A stretch of 64,000 bases of DNA. Source: Lucinisca nassula. Taxonomy: Eukaryota > Mollusca > Bivalvia > Lucinida > Lucinidae. Shown here piece after piece: positions 25,201 through 30,495 of the stretch. The translations under genes and the position numbers were made by a program. Position 1 is the first letter of the stretch. Every line of letters starts with the position of its first letter. The notes beneath the pieces are model-generated. The model saw nothing but the letters and a program-made list of their open reading frames with translations. It was not told the DNA's origin and searched no databases. The stretch is from the NCBI GenBank assembly GCA_963580285.1, contig CAUZLF010000220.1, positions 310,001 to 374,000 of the forward strand, read 5' to 3'.

Positions 25201-27380
25201 TTTTCATAGAGGTCTTAAGATGTGCATGTGGTTTTTTCATTATCCAAAACTTATTTTTTAACTTAGACTGTTTTTCAGATCTAATAACGCGAAAAGTCTA
25301 AAAGGCGTAGGTACCTTGTTAGGGATTTAACCCTCTCACAAGTCTTTACCTTTAATTCATGAGTCTTTCTCCTCTGACAGGGCGATAGCGGCCTTGTTAG
25401 GGATTTAACCCTCTCACAAGTCTTTACCTTTAATTCATGAGTCTTTCTCCTCTGACAGGGCTATAGCGGGGGCTATAGTCAGATCCTCTGACAGTTCTAG
25501 TTTTGATTTGACTTTATTTGGAGTGCTCAGAGTGTGCCAGAGCAGCAAGCTGAATATAGTAAAGCTGAATATAGTATAGTATGGCACATGTTTGAGATAA
25601 ATCCAGTGCGATAGTGAGGGTTTTAGTTTGTATCTACATGGAAAGATTGTTCTCGGACTATCTGAAAACCGAAAAAACTTCTATTTCAATAAATGACCTG
25701 CTTGCAACACACAACACAAATGGATGTTGCAGGATAACTCCTGTATCAAAAAACTATCTCAAATATTTTTTTTTATCATTCAAATACTCATATTGTTCTT
25801 TTCTCATGTTTTTCGGGAGCATGTCAGCTGACTGCTACGCCCATACAACCTCAGATGAAAGAACAAAGGAGTACTCTGAAGTGCTCTGATGCAGCTATTC
25901 CATCACACTTTAATTTGAATTTGCAGGCTTTGAATGGAGTAGCAGATGTAGTCAGATCACCTAAATCAAGTTTTGCCCTTAACCCATTTAGTACCAGAAA
26001 CCCCAAAACGGGTACCCTGCAAACAGTGCAGGCCCAGATCAGACGCCGCAGAACGCGTCGTCTGATCAGGGCCTCCACTGTTTGGTAATTTAAAAGTTCA
26101 GTCATTTTCCAAATGAATTTTGATGAAAACACAACCTGACACCCCTAAATTTTGAAACAAACTCCGATATATATAAGGAGGAAGATTCCATTTGGTACAA
26201 AAAGGGTTAAAATGCACCATGGATGTGCAGACTGATCTAGACATAATCCTGAGTGCACCTGCTCGTAGAGAGGACCTTACTTGAGTTTTGAAACCATCAG
26301 AATTTTCATGAGACTGAGTGCTTCTTTCAACACATGAGATGAAATACGTTTTATATTTTATCGAAAAGAGATAAATTTTTATTTTATGTGTGAAAAAATG
26401 TAGTCCGGGCTGCTACTGGGAAAATAACATGGTCATGTTGCTTTTCACAATGTATTTTCAAATATCATATCTTTCCACAATGTGAAAATATATTTTTTTT
26501 TTGTTACAGATATGCATTGATTTCACTGCTAAGTATATGTCTCGTGACATATTTAGTATGTCAGTGTTTATTTTTAGCTCACCTGTCACACATTGACAAG
26601 GTGAGCTTTTGTGATCACATTTTGTTGGTCATCTGTCGTCAGTGCCTGTGTGCATCCGTCCGTTCATCCATAAACAATTTCTTCAAACAACATCTCCTAA
26701 ACCACTGATCGGATTTTGACGAAACTTCACAGGAATGATCCTTAGTTGCTCCTGTTTCAAATTTTTTTCAAATGGTTGCGGTCCATTGCACATCTACGCC
26801 ACAGGAGCTAAAAAAAGATTTTTTTTAACTGAAAACTTAAAAAAATCTTATTCTCTGGAACTGCAAGGCTCAGGTCTTGATAATTGATATGAAGCTGCAT
26901 CTAGTGGACCTCAAATATAATTAATCAGATTATAGTCTTGGGGGCCAAAATTGGCCCACGTTTTACATAAGCTTATAAAGGGAAAATCTTAAAAAGTCTT
27001 ATTCTCTGAAACCATAGGGCCCAGGTCTTTGATATTTGGTATGAAGCTTCATCTAGTGCACCTCTATCAAGATTGTTCAAATTATAACCTTTAAAAATCA
27101 TCTTTTCAGATACCACAAGACCTAGGTCTTTGGTATTTGGTATGAAGCTTCATCTAGTAGACCTCTACCAAGATTTTCAAATTATAGTCTTGTCCACAGG
27201 TGAGCGATACAGGGCCATCTGTCCATCATAAGACTTTATTTCCGGGAACAGTTAACTTTTATTCCGCTGAATATTATATTTCCTTAACTCTATCTCAGGT
27301 ATTTAATGATATTTCTCAAGTTTGTTCAAGCTGTCATTCCAACAATTGAGTATGATTACACGAGACACTTCAATTTGTGA
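1094..27380 (+). CDS. ATG3: ATG3, autophagy E2-like conjugating enzyme (3' seven exons, 5' end outside window)
   Basis: ATG3 accepts ATG8/LC3 from the E1 ATG7 and transfers it to phosphatidylethanolamine on forming autophagosomes; it acts in the cytosol and at membranes. Joined exons 1094-1204, 3488-3543, 6851-6979, 10137-10280, 12478-12605, 21970-22038 and 27299-27380 total 719 bp and read through in one frame to TGA, giving 239 residues that correspond to about residue 79 to the end of the ~314-residue animal protein. Visible family marks in order: [17 protein letters not shown], an acidic flexible region ending [40 protein letters not shown], the catalytic [21 protein letters not shown] and the C-terminal [12 protein letters not shown]. 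All introns are GT-AG. The first visible exon starts mid-codon, so about 78 residues lie upstream. No frameshift or lost key residue is seen, so the gene looks functional. Introns are almost wholly repeats. Confidence 0.97.
1254..1548 (+). mobile_element. family E tRNA-derived SINE, copy 1
   Basis: tRNA-like head with box A/B wording (CTCAGTCGGAATGC, GGTTCGATACCTG), a body containing TTTCTGGCGAAAGAATGTGC and a 3' end GTGTTGACTGGGC. It lies in the first visible ATG3 intron, about 50 bp after the donor. Confidence 0.8.
1755..2122 (+). mobile_element. palindromic family H, copy 2
   Basis: Starts TCATATGACGTCGCGTCTGA and ends GTAAGATCCTCTATATA. It is near-identical in layout and orientation to copy 1 on the other side of the first visible ATG3 exon. 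Confidence 0.85.
2250..2463 (-). mobile_element. piggyBac-like TTAA MITE (reverse copy, worn)
   Basis: Right end reads, on the - strand, TTAACCCATATTCTGTTGAA; the left end is degenerate (TTTTACCCTGCTGAA). It contains the palindromic core CAAACAGTGTAGATCCAG...GATCTACACTGTTTG. It resembles the better preserved copies at 12238 and 54012. Confidence 0.65.
2585..2912 (+). mobile_element. family A tRNA-derived SINE, copy 1, with 17-bp target duplication
   Basis: tRNA-like head GGCCCCGTTAGCTCAGTTGG...GGTTCGATCCCGG, body with paired GTGACTGGGTGTGG blocks, tail GCGACGTTAAACCC then a CA repeat. Flanked by AATTGCATTGTAACACA at 2568-2584 and 2913-2929, a perfect 17-bp target-site duplication showing LINE-type insertion. 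Not an independent tRNA gene: the acceptor stem is poorly paired. Confidence 0.93.
2925..3365 (-). repeat. dispersed repeat N, copy 1
   Basis: Phrases GATAAACTTGATATCAA, GTGCAATGTCACATTGACCT-like and ATTCTCCATTTATCAA recur in opposite orientation at 10725-11195. Non-coding; class unclear. A poly(A) run sits at about 3049-3061. Confidence 0.6.
3365..3450 (+). mobile_element. fragment of CCAGTTGTTCAAA MITE (family M)
   Basis: Begins GGGCCCAGTTGTTCAAAGCT, the terminus of the MITE seen complete at 10300, 27461 and 27698, and stops about 38 bp before an ATG3 exon. The second terminus is absent. Confidence 0.55.
3488..3543 (+). CDS. ATG3: ATG3 exon ([19 protein letters not shown])
   Basis: Short 56-bp exon between acceptor TTTTTCAG and donor GTAAGT. 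Two bases complete the split Asp codon, then 18 codons follow and the exon ends in phase 0. It matches the conserved ATG3 segment that in vertebrates reads TGITEAVKEITLE. It is below the usual ORF size cut-off and is recognisable only by homology and splice phase. Confidence 0.92.
3632..3928 (-). mobile_element. family E SINE, copy 2, with target duplication
   Basis: Reverse-oriented full copy: tail TTTGTATTGGAGTTTATTGG at left, tRNA-like head ending CTGAGCTACCAAGGTCGG at right. Flanking ATCATAGAGCTTA (3619-3631) and ATCATAGGGCTTA (3929-3941) form a 13-bp target-site duplication with one mismatch. Confidence 0.88.
4190..4438 (+). mobile_element. family Q MITE, copy 1
   Basis: Termini TTAATGGGAATAGATACACC and, inverted, AATAAGGGGAATGGGAACAC. 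Internal wording (CAGGGGAGGCA, AGTATTTTTGTCT, TTTTTCAGTGGGA, AACAGGAAGT) recurs at 34300-34510. Lies in ATG3 intron 2. Confidence 0.55.
4428..5092 (+). repeat. dispersed repeat R with three ~114-bp tandem units (4469-4812)
   Basis: Units begin CTGATTTATTCTACAATAAA-like at 4469, 4584 and 4698 and each contains GTAGAAAGCTGCCATTTTG and GACGTTAGATGGTGTAATG-like wording. The edges (ACACAACATGCCTATATAGG; CTAGAGCTGATCTATTAC) match, inverted, the element at 28327-28798. Units keep one frame open, which explains an 83-residue ORF that is not a gene. Confidence 0.65.
5420..6728. mobile_element. hAT-like non-autonomous DNA transposon
   Basis: Terminal inverted repeats CAGGGCCTGACAAATCCA at left and, inverted, CAGGGGCTGACAAATCCA at right, with subterminal ACTTGCCC clusters on both sides. 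Flanks GGATGTAC (5412-5419) and CAATGTAC (6729-6736) look like a decayed 8-bp duplication, as in the hAT superfamily. No transposase ORF remains. Contains a CG/GT microsatellite and G run at 5540-5589. Confidence 0.75.
6851..6979 (+). CDS. ATG3: ATG3 exon with nine-Asp run (flexible acidic region)
   Basis: Forty-three codons in phase 0 between CTTGCAG and GTAAGC. After a Ser/Thr-rich start the exon carries nine consecutive Asp codons at 6893-6919 (eight GAT, one GAC), then [20 protein letters not shown]. In animal ATG3 this disordered insertion carries the region that binds ATG7 and ATG12; DMEEYEESGLLE is the vertebrate counterpart. The GAT run is a coding trinucleotide repeat and may vary in length. 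Confidence 0.94.
7040..7255. mobile_element. family P palindromic MITE, copy 1
   Basis: Perfect palindrome centred near 7135 with arms GGGTACTCGTTAGAACCGCC, flanked by AACTGGGGTTTACCGGGGTA and by AATAAGAAAAATATCACAAA. The same core is found at 36050, 40680, 51450, 51780, 52725, 52905 and 53760. Confidence 0.8.
7419..7674. repeat. direct repeat flanking a SINE, left copy
   Basis: Starts TTCAAGAAGGAAACACAA and ends CATATGATTACCATACAGAA. A diverged copy lies at 8017-8252, and a family A SINE fills exactly the gap between them. The left copy carries a palindrome GGTGCTGATCAGACTGCACA / TGTGCAGTATGATCAGCACC. Confidence 0.85.
7677..8016 (+). mobile_element. family A tRNA-derived SINE, copy 2
   Basis: Head GATAGCTCAGTTGGTAGAGT...GTTCGATCCCGGG, the same body and the tail GCGACGTTAAACC followed by (CA)n. 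It sits precisely between two ~250-bp direct repeats instead of showing a short target duplication. Confidence 0.88.
8017..8252. repeat. direct repeat flanking a SINE, right copy
   Basis: Begins TTCAAGAAGGATACACAA right after the SINE CA tail and ends CATATGATTACCATGCAGAA. It is the counterpart of 7419-7674 with a small deletion in the palindrome and scattered substitutions. Confidence 0.85.
8325..8615 (-). mobile_element. family B SINE-like retroposon, copy 1, 16-bp target duplication
   Basis: On the - strand it runs from GCCCCCGCCCGTAGGGGCTT to GACGGGGACGTTAAACCTCA and a CAAA-type tail. Flanked by TGATCAATTCTACAAT at 8309-8324 and 8616-8631. Family B has no clear tRNA head but inserts like a SINE. 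Confidence 0.93.
8812..9311 (+). mobile_element. family E SINE, copy 3, split by a family B copy
   Basis: Body at 8812-8973 (CAGTTTCTGGCAAAAGATTG ... TAGTCTTGACCAGGTT) resumes at 9289 with ATTTAACTCCAAACAAACA. The gap is the family B insertion 8974-9275, giving a relative age order. Confidence 0.82.
8974..9275 (-). mobile_element. family B retroposon, copy 2, nested in family E
   Basis: Complete reverse copy with 13-bp target duplication TCTTGACCAGGTT at 8961-8973 and 9276-9288. It was inserted into the tail of a family E SINE. Confidence 0.93.
9314..9497 (-). mobile_element. family G piggyBac-like MITE, truncated reverse copy
   Basis: Wording TCCATTTTGAAATTTAGGG, GTTTGCCAGGGTACCCATTT and the terminus CAGTACAAAATGGGTT match copies at 25979, 37067 and 37488. 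The left end is cut next to the family E tail. Confidence 0.65.
9905..10108. mobile_element. MITE with ~35-bp terminal inverted repeats just upstream of an ATG3 exon
   Basis: Left end GGGGCACAGCATTTCCTACA (9907 on) and right end, inverted, TGGGCACAGCATTTCCTACA; the match continues through AATTT(A/G)CATGTG to GCCCA with few mismatches. Ends 28 bp before the exon at 10137. Single copy in the window; no ORF. Confidence 0.75.
10137..10280 (+). CDS. ATG3: ATG3 exon ([27 protein letters not shown])
   Basis: Forty-eight codons in phase 0, acceptor TTTCTAG, donor GTAAGT. It encodes [19 protein letters not shown] and then the strongly conserved core of the E2-like fold ([17 protein letters not shown]). 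A MITE with long inverted termini ends about 28 bp upstream and another MITE begins about 20 bp downstream, so the exon is a small island between two mobile elements. Confidence 0.97.
10300..10548. mobile_element. family M MITE (CCAGTTGTTCAAA), copy 1
   Basis: Terminal inverted repeats GAGCCAGTTGTTCAAAGC and GTTTTGAACAACTGGCACC. The central palindrome TGAGCAGCTTTTGCATCTGC / AAAAGCTGCTCCATTTTTTC includes inverted TTTTTGCTGAAAAAAT. Begins 20 bp after the ATG3 exon donor. Confidence 0.78.
10725..11195 (+). repeat. dispersed repeat N, copy 2
   Basis: Inverted relative of 2925-3365: shared GCCTGATAAACTTGATATCA, AGTGCAATGTCACATTGACC and AATAACATTTTTGCC wording. Class unknown. Confidence 0.6.
11205..11412 (+). 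mobile_element. piggyBac-like TTAA MITE, worn copy
   Basis: Internal CAATCAGATTACTTGATGTA and the palindromic core CAATGTAGATCCAGATCGGA ... GATCTATATCTACACTGTTT, ending AATAAGGGTTAAG. The left terminus is degraded. Confidence 0.6.
11415..11575 (+). mobile_element. family B retroposon fragment
   Basis: Diverged 5' part: GCAGAGCTGAAACAGGCC, GAGTACTGGTTGACG, GGGCTTGAGATGTCATTTCA. The 3' tail is missing. Confidence 0.6.
11576..11792. other. unassigned intron sequence
   Basis: AT-rich stretch of ATG3 intron 4 with no repeat, terminal structure or exon that I recognise; a 101-residue frame crossing it runs into the family E SINE and is not supported. Confidence 0.4.
11793..12039 (-). mobile_element. 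family E SINE, copy 4 (head truncated)
   Basis: Reverse copy from TTTGTATTGGAGTTTCATGG to CCGAACACGGCAGGTATT; the tRNA-like head beyond GGCAGGTAT is missing. Confidence 0.82.
12238..12444 (+). mobile_element. piggyBac-like TTAA MITE, intact ends
   Basis: TTAA at both ends, termini TTAACCCTTGACCTGCTGAA and, inverted, TTAACCCTTGTCCTGCTGAG. Central palindrome GATCAGATGGCTGAAGCCAT. TTAA target plus CCCTTNNCCTGC ends fit the piggyBac superfamily; no transposase. Ends 34 bp before the catalytic exon of ATG3. Confidence 0.85.
12478..12605 (+). CDS. ATG3: ATG3 exon with catalytic Cys (HPCR)
   Basis: Acceptor AAACAG, donor GTAATA; 42 codons plus two bases of an Arg codon. It encodes [20 protein letters not shown] and ends ASVHPCR. 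The Cys codon at 12601-12603 is the thioester-forming residue equivalent to Cys264 of human ATG3. A TTAA-flanked MITE ends 34 bp upstream of the exon. Confidence 0.97.
13165..13230. repeat. isolated palindromic core (CAGTGCAGATCC...CACTGTTTGCC)
   Basis: Arms CAGTGCAGATCCAGATCAGA and TCTGATCAGGGTTTACACTG around CTGCTCTTTCAG. Same core as in the TTAA MITEs, but the host termini are not recognised here. Confidence 0.6.
13265..13488 (+). mobile_element. family D tRNA-derived SINE, copy 1
   Basis: tRNA-like head GGGCCTCCGTGGCCTAGTGG, box B-like GTTCGAGCCTCGC, body GTTCTGCAACGGAAGGTCAG, tail CTTGAAAGGGCCGTAAAACC then CAAAA repeats. A better copy is at 56493. Confidence 0.88.
13615..13803 (+). mobile_element. 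piggyBac-like TTAA MITE, 3' terminus truncated
   Basis: Starts TTAACCCTTCTCTTGCTGAA and holds a perfect palindrome CAGATGGCTTCTTCAGAAGCC with arms to AAACAGTGTAGATCC. The right end stops at AAAAGGGTTGTC. Confidence 0.75.
14737..16850 (+). mobile_element. inner hairpin/tandem element, thirteen ~145-bp units
   Basis: 5' hairpin GCTCACCTGTCACGTAGTGA, then GTCCGTCGTGTGTCC, monomers with TTTCACAGGAATGTTCCTTG about every 145 bp (14875 to 16609) and the 3' end TCAGGTGAGCGATTCAGGGC with hairpin AGGGCCATCATGGCCCT and CTTGTT. It splits the outer element between GATTTTTT and AATGAAAC. Confidence 0.85.
18066..21153. mobile_element. 3.1 kb insert with terminal inverted repeats GGGGGTCTTTCA
   Basis: Left end AAAGGGGGTCTTTCAAGG, right end TGAAAGACCCCCTT, placed exactly where the tandem array of the outer element is interrupted (TTCAAA / TTAAAGCC). 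AT-rich interior with no ORF above 76 residues and no transposase motif. No copies elsewhere in the window. Superfamily unknown; no clear target duplication. Confidence 0.6.
21617..21812 (+). mobile_element. family E SINE, copy 5 (worn, partial)
   Basis: TGATAGATCATAAAGTGTTT, CAGTTTCTGGTGAAAGAATG and ATGTATAAGTCTGCC mark the E body; the head and the AAAC tail are missing. Lies 160 bp before an ATG3 exon. Confidence 0.65.
21970..22038 (+). CDS. ATG3: ATG3 exon ([23 protein letters not shown])
   Basis: A 69-bp exon, acceptor CTTGTAG, donor GTATCC. It completes the split Arg after the catalytic Cys and encodes [22 protein letters not shown], then two bases of the Met codon. It follows a 9.4 kb intron holding a nested tandem-repeat element. 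A family B retroposon was inserted about 24 bp past the donor. Confidence 0.95.
22063..22342 (+). mobile_element. family B retroposon, copy 3, beside an ATG3 donor site
   Basis: Complete but diverged: GGGGCTTAAAGAAATAGATG to AAACCTCAGATCAAACAAAC. Target duplication TCAGAGCTC at 22054-22062 and 22343-22351. Starts 24 bp after the end of the ATG3 exon at 22038. Confidence 0.88.
22600..22672. repeat. isolated palindromic core
   Basis: Near-perfect: CAGACTGCTCCTGTAGGAGC with outer arms GCAAACTGTAGACCCAGGT and CTGGGTCCACACTGTTTGC. Related to the core of the TTAA MITEs; surrounding termini not seen. Confidence 0.65.
22766..23297 (+). mobile_element. family G TTAA MITE split by family B
   Basis: TTAA at 22766 and 23294. 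Left part to 22874 has TTTTGTACCAGAAACCCTAA and half of the core palindrome; the rest follows from 23185 with GAAGAATCCATTTAGTACAA. The interruption is the family B copy at 22875-23173. Confidence 0.8.
22875..23173 (-). mobile_element. family B retroposon, copy 4, nested in family G
   Basis: Reverse complete copy with 11-bp target duplication GACTTACACTG (22864-22874, 23174-23184). Confidence 0.92.
23331..25503 (+). mobile_element. hairpin/tandem element, ten ~192-bp units
   Basis: 5' hairpin ATAGCCCCC/GGGGGCTAT, then GTCCGGAATTCCGTCTGTCTG. Units carry CTTACAGTTCTAGGTCAATC and AATGTTAAAATGTATAGGGA, from about 23423 to 25155. Near the 3' end a GGGGGCTATA copy is followed by the hairpin GTCAGATCCTCTGAC. 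Units are very similar, suggesting recent amplification or homogenisation. Lies in ATG3 intron 6. Confidence 0.82.
25311..25466. repeat. ~79-bp direct duplication near the element 3' end
   Basis: CCTTGTTAGGGATTTAACCC through CTCCTCTGACAGGGC occurs twice in a row, differing mainly at GGCGATAGCGG / GGCTATAGCGG. Confidence 0.85.
25979..26210 (+). mobile_element. family G TTAA MITE, complete copy
   Basis: TTAACCCATTTAGTACCAGA at left and, inverted, TTAACCCTTTTTGTACCAAA at right; TTAA at both ends. Core palindrome GGCCCAGATCAGACGCCGCA / GCGTCGTCTGATCAGGGCC. Confidence 0.87.
26571..27223 (+). mobile_element. short hairpin/tandem element before the last ATG3 exon
   Basis: 5' hairpin TTTTTAGCTCACCTGTCACA, internal CAAGGCTCAGGTCTTGATAA-type monomers (about three), 3' end CAGGTGAGCGATACAGGGCC. 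Same family as 43805; ends 75 bp before the exon. Confidence 0.8.
27299..27380 (+). CDS. ATG3: ATG3 terminal exon (C-terminus and TGA)
   Basis: Acceptor CTATCTCAG. The exon completes Met and encodes [19 protein letters not shown] then YTRHFNL and TGA at 27378-27380. This is the ATG3 C-terminus that ends near-identically in vertebrates. The 3' untranslated region runs within about 80 bp into two adjacent MITE copies at 27461-27929. Confidence 0.96.
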
Positions 27381-27460
27381 TAGAACGTCTAAATTCAGCA
27401 ATAACTGGTGCCAAACATGTTTCGGAACCAAGTGAACAATAACCACAATCCTTTAATTCT

Positions 27461-27696
27461 GGGTCCAGTTGTTCAAAGCATCATTAGTTTAACGAGCTTG
27501 AGCTCATTAGAAGCCAAAATGTTAACTTTAGTAGCAAGTACAATATCCAATAAAAGTGGATTTTTGCTGAGAAATATGTGAGTAGCTTTTGCATTTGCAA
27601 CAACTACTCACATTTTTTCAGCAAAAACATAGTTACTGATTGAAGTTTAAATGATGCATTAACTAATGGTGTCATTAGTTTGGAACAACTGAACCC
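27461..27696. mobile_element. family M MITE, copy 2 (overlaps ATG3 3' UTR)
   Basis: GGGTCCAGTTGTTCAAAGCA at left and TTTGGAACAACTGAACCC at right; central GCTTTTGCATTTGCAAC palindrome with TTTTTCAGCAAAAAC. Confidence 0.78.
27549..27554 (+). promoter_or_regulatory. candidate ATG3 polyadenylation signal AATAAA
   Basis: First canonical AATAAA after the ATG3 stop, 169 bp downstream. It lies inside a dispersed MITE copy (27461-27696), so if used the 3' end of the transcript is supplied by a mobile element. A weaker AATAAC lies at about 27439. No transcript data support either. Confidence 0.3.
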
Positions 27697-27697
27697 A

Positions 27698-27929
27698 GGG
27701 TCCAGTTGTTCAAAACTAAAAATATCATTAGTTAACAAATCATTTAAACTTTGATCATTTAATATGGCAAAATATATATTAATAGTTGCGCTTAAAAATG
27801 CTAGTAGCTCTTTCTTAATATAAGCAAAAGCTGCTCACATTTTTTCAGCAAAAATACCAGAACAAAGACAGTTAACAATTTGAACCTTAACAAGCTTGTT
27901 AGGCTAAGGATGTTTTGAACAACTGGGCC
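27698..27929. mobile_element. family M MITE, copy 3, head-to-tail with copy 2
   Basis: GGGTCCAGTTGTTCAAAACT to TTTTGAACAACTGGGCC. It abuts copy 2 with almost no spacer, suggesting insertion into the end of an existing copy. Confidence 0.75.
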
Positions 27930-27990
27930 GAAATGTTTTGAAATTTATTGATATGTGAGGCCTGGGTGACCGAGTGCGTAAGAGTGCTCA

Positions 27991-28198
27991 GAATCAGAAT
28001 TGTTTATTGGTGACACGTCCTTAGACAATCCTTCACCAGGACCTTAGACTGACAGAACTAGTCCCTAGACCTCACAAGGGTGGTGAATCTAGAGATGGAG
28101 TCATCTGCACCTTCTGCAGACATCAAGAGAGAAGAGGGGAGCTCGTTCCAATCTGAGATTGTCCTAGGGATGAAGCTAAATCTTAATCTGAGTCTTAA
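27991..28198 (-). pseudogene. 5'-truncated non-LTR LINE 3' end (CR1/Jockey-like)
   Basis: On the - strand one frame reads RLRFSFIPRTISDWNELPSS, the usual C-terminal motif of LINE ORF2 proteins in CR1/L2/Jockey-type elements (SFFPRTIxxWNxLP), with a stop about 25 codons on. Next come ACCAATAAACA and a short ATTCTG repeat, typical of CR1-type tails. Only ~208 bp remain, so it is a dead copy inserted in a family D SINE. Confidence 0.8.
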
Positions 28199-28326
28199 TC
28201 ATTCGGCCTCACACGGTGCTGGGTTCTAGACTCGCTCGGGTCATGTTTGAGATGCCAAAGTTCTGCAACTGAAGGGTAGGTTCTTGTTTCCAGGTACTCT
28301 GATTTTCGCCCACCTTTGATTAAGAA

Positions 28327-28798
28327 ATAGATCAGATCTAGCTGTGATTTGTTGAGTAATAAATCACAGTTTGGAGGTCAGTTGTAAAGTAGACAAATCA
28401 CGAGCGGGTAGCGCGTGATTTGTGTACTTACAACTGACCGACAAACTGTGATTTATTACCTAACAAATCACCAGCTAGAGCTGATATATTTCGATTCTGA
28501 CACACTGAAACTCGGCAATAATGCTGTTGTTTCCTTCAAATTCTTACAACTTTTCCCCATTGTTAGAAGAAATACCGCTAAAATTATCGACTGAAACATA
28601 TGCATTTATATCCTTTTCTAACGTTTTCGATGCGAGAAAATGACGCTACACCGTCCAACGTCAAGGAAATCGACTAGTGACGTCATATCTTTGCAGTTTT
28701 TAATGACGTCATTCGTCACGCTCCTCCTTGCCGTGATTTGTTGTAGAATAAAACACAGTTGTTTTCCATTGCCTGTATAGGCGCGCTGTGTTAGAATT
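28327..28798 (-). repeat. dispersed repeat R, copy 2
   Basis: Contains the inverted pair TGTGATTTGTTGAGTAATAA / TTATTACCTAACAAATCACC and ends CCTGTATAGGCGCGCTGTGT, matching 4428-5092 inverted. No coding potential. Confidence 0.65.
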
Positions 28799-28920
28799 AA
28801 CGATAGACTTGAAAAAGATGAAAAAAAATTGAAAAGGCCGTTAAACTAAAACCAAATCATAGACATCTTATATGCTTAATTGTGCTTATTCCATTTTTAA
28901 TCTGTTTTGTACACAGAATG

Positions 28921-29290
28921 ATGCTTTGGATCAGGGCCTACACCATTTGCAAAACCTTCAGCCATTTTTGCAAATAAATTTCAAAGATAACAGCCGGACA
29001 TCAAATAGAATCATCTACTTATAAATTAGGACAGGTGCGCTGCCGGTTTTGTGTGTAAACATAGCTGGATGAGTGGTGAACAGTGTAGACCCTCATGAGG
29101 TCTGCATTCTGGATTTTTTCAAGTTTTCCTATTTAATTGGGAGTACACAGAAAAGAACTACCTGATCTTCTATTTTAGAACTTTGTGTCCCATGTGAACT
29201 TTTACAAACTGTTTTGAGGTTTCCCATATAAGATGGGAAGAGCAAATGCAAATAGGGTTAGTTCTGTGATATAACAAAATTTGTGGATCT
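28921..29290. other. unassigned intergenic sequence with a worn palindromic core
   Basis: Half-cores ATCAGGGCCTACACCATTTG and GAACAGTGTAGACCCTC are visible, but no termini. A poly(A) run follows at about 29291-29316. Confidence 0.4.
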
Positions 29291-29374
29291 TAAAAAAAAA
29301 AAAAAAAAAAAAAAACAGTGATACATAATCTCATATGATACCTCAAAGCTCTTGCTTTTCTTGTCTTTTCTTAT

Positions 29375-30495
29375 TTTTAGCTCCCCTGAGCACAAAGTAC
29401 TCGAGGTGAGCTGTTGTAACTGGTCACTGTTTGTCGTACATGCGCATGTCTGTTGTCAACTTTAAACCACTTCTTCTGCAAAACTGCTGGACAGATTCTG
29501 AAATAATTCCACAGGAATGTTACTTTGGTGACCCTCTACCAAAATCACTCAAACCATTCTGGTAGGATGATCAAGATGGCCACCAGAGCTAAAAATAGAA
29601 AAAACTTTCAAACAACTTCTCCTTAACCGGTGGATGGATTTGAAATTACATCACAAGATTCTTCCTTTGGTGAACCTCTGCCAAAATTGCTCAAATTGTT
29701 CCACTCTTACAAACAAGATGGCCAACAGAACTAAAAATAGAAAACCTTTAAATTACTTCTCCTCCTTAACCAGTGGATAGATTTTGAAATTATTTCACAG
29801 GAATGTTCCTTGGGTACCCCTTTAGAAGCCTCGCTAGTGCAGTGGTTACTCTACTCCCCTTGTAAACCAGGGGTCCCAGGATCGATTCCGGGCTTCTCCA
29901 GACTTTCAGATGAGTCTTTAAACCGAGGTTCTGTCTCTGTATGACCTTAGCTGTTGGTGGGACGTAAAACTCAAACACACACTCCTTTGGTGACACTCTA
30001 CCAAAATTGCTCAAACTGTTCTGTTTAGATGAATAAGATGGCCACCAGAGCTAAAAATAGAAAACCTTTAAACTACTCCTTAACCAGTGGATAGATTTTG
30101 AAATTATTTCACAGGAATGTTCCTTGGGTGACCCTCTTCCAAAATTGTTCAATCTGTTCTGCTTGGCTGCCAGAGCTAAAACTAGAAAAACACTTTAAAT
30201 AACTTCTTGACAGGAATGTTCCTTGGGTGACCCTCTACCGAAATTAAATGACTTCTTCTTAACCAGTGGATGGATTTTGAAATAATTTCACAGGAATGTT
30301 CCTTTGGTGACCCCTACCAAAATTGCTCAAACCATTTCATTTGGATGAACAAAATGGCCACCAGAGCTAAAAATAGAAGAACCTTTAAAGACACAGGAAT
30401 GCTTCTTGAACGATTCTCTACCAAATTTGCTTGTTTCATTTCATTTGTACAATAAGATCAGTTGAGCGATCCAGGCCCATCAAGGCCCTCTTGTT
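29375..30495 (+). mobile_element. hairpin/tandem element, about seven ~150-bp units
   Basis: 5' hairpin AGCTCCCCTGAGCACAAAGT / CTCGAGGTGAGCT; monomers with TTTCACAGGAATGTTCCTTG and GATGGCCACCAGAGCTAAAA; 3' end TGAGCGATCCAGGCCCATCA, GGCCCTCTTGTT. A tRNA-derived SINE is inserted at 29825. Confidence 0.82.
29825..29992 (+). mobile_element. tRNA-derived SINE (another family) inside the tandem element
   Basis: tRNA-like head GAAGCCTCGCTAGTGCAGTG ... GGATCGATTCCGGGCTTC, then GAGTCTTTAAACCGAGGTTC and the tail GTGGGACGTAAAACTCAAAC. Flanks TCCTTGGGT and TCCTTTGGT may be a decayed target duplication. Confidence 0.78.

Larger units (their letters stand above)
27957..28858 (+). mobile_element. family D SINE broken by two insertions
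   Basis: Head GGCCTGGGTGACCGAGTGCG, middle from about 28199 (GGGTCATGTTTGAGATGCCA) and tail GAAAAGGCCGTTAAACTAAA at 28829 are parts of one family D SINE. They are separated by a LINE fragment (27991-28198) and by repeat R (28327-28798). Confidence 0.78.

Noticed and set aside
23331..25503. Regular arrays as CRISPR or satellite DNA
   Set aside because: Units are contiguous with no unique spacers, and the arrays lie inside elements with defined hairpin ends; the organism is an animal.
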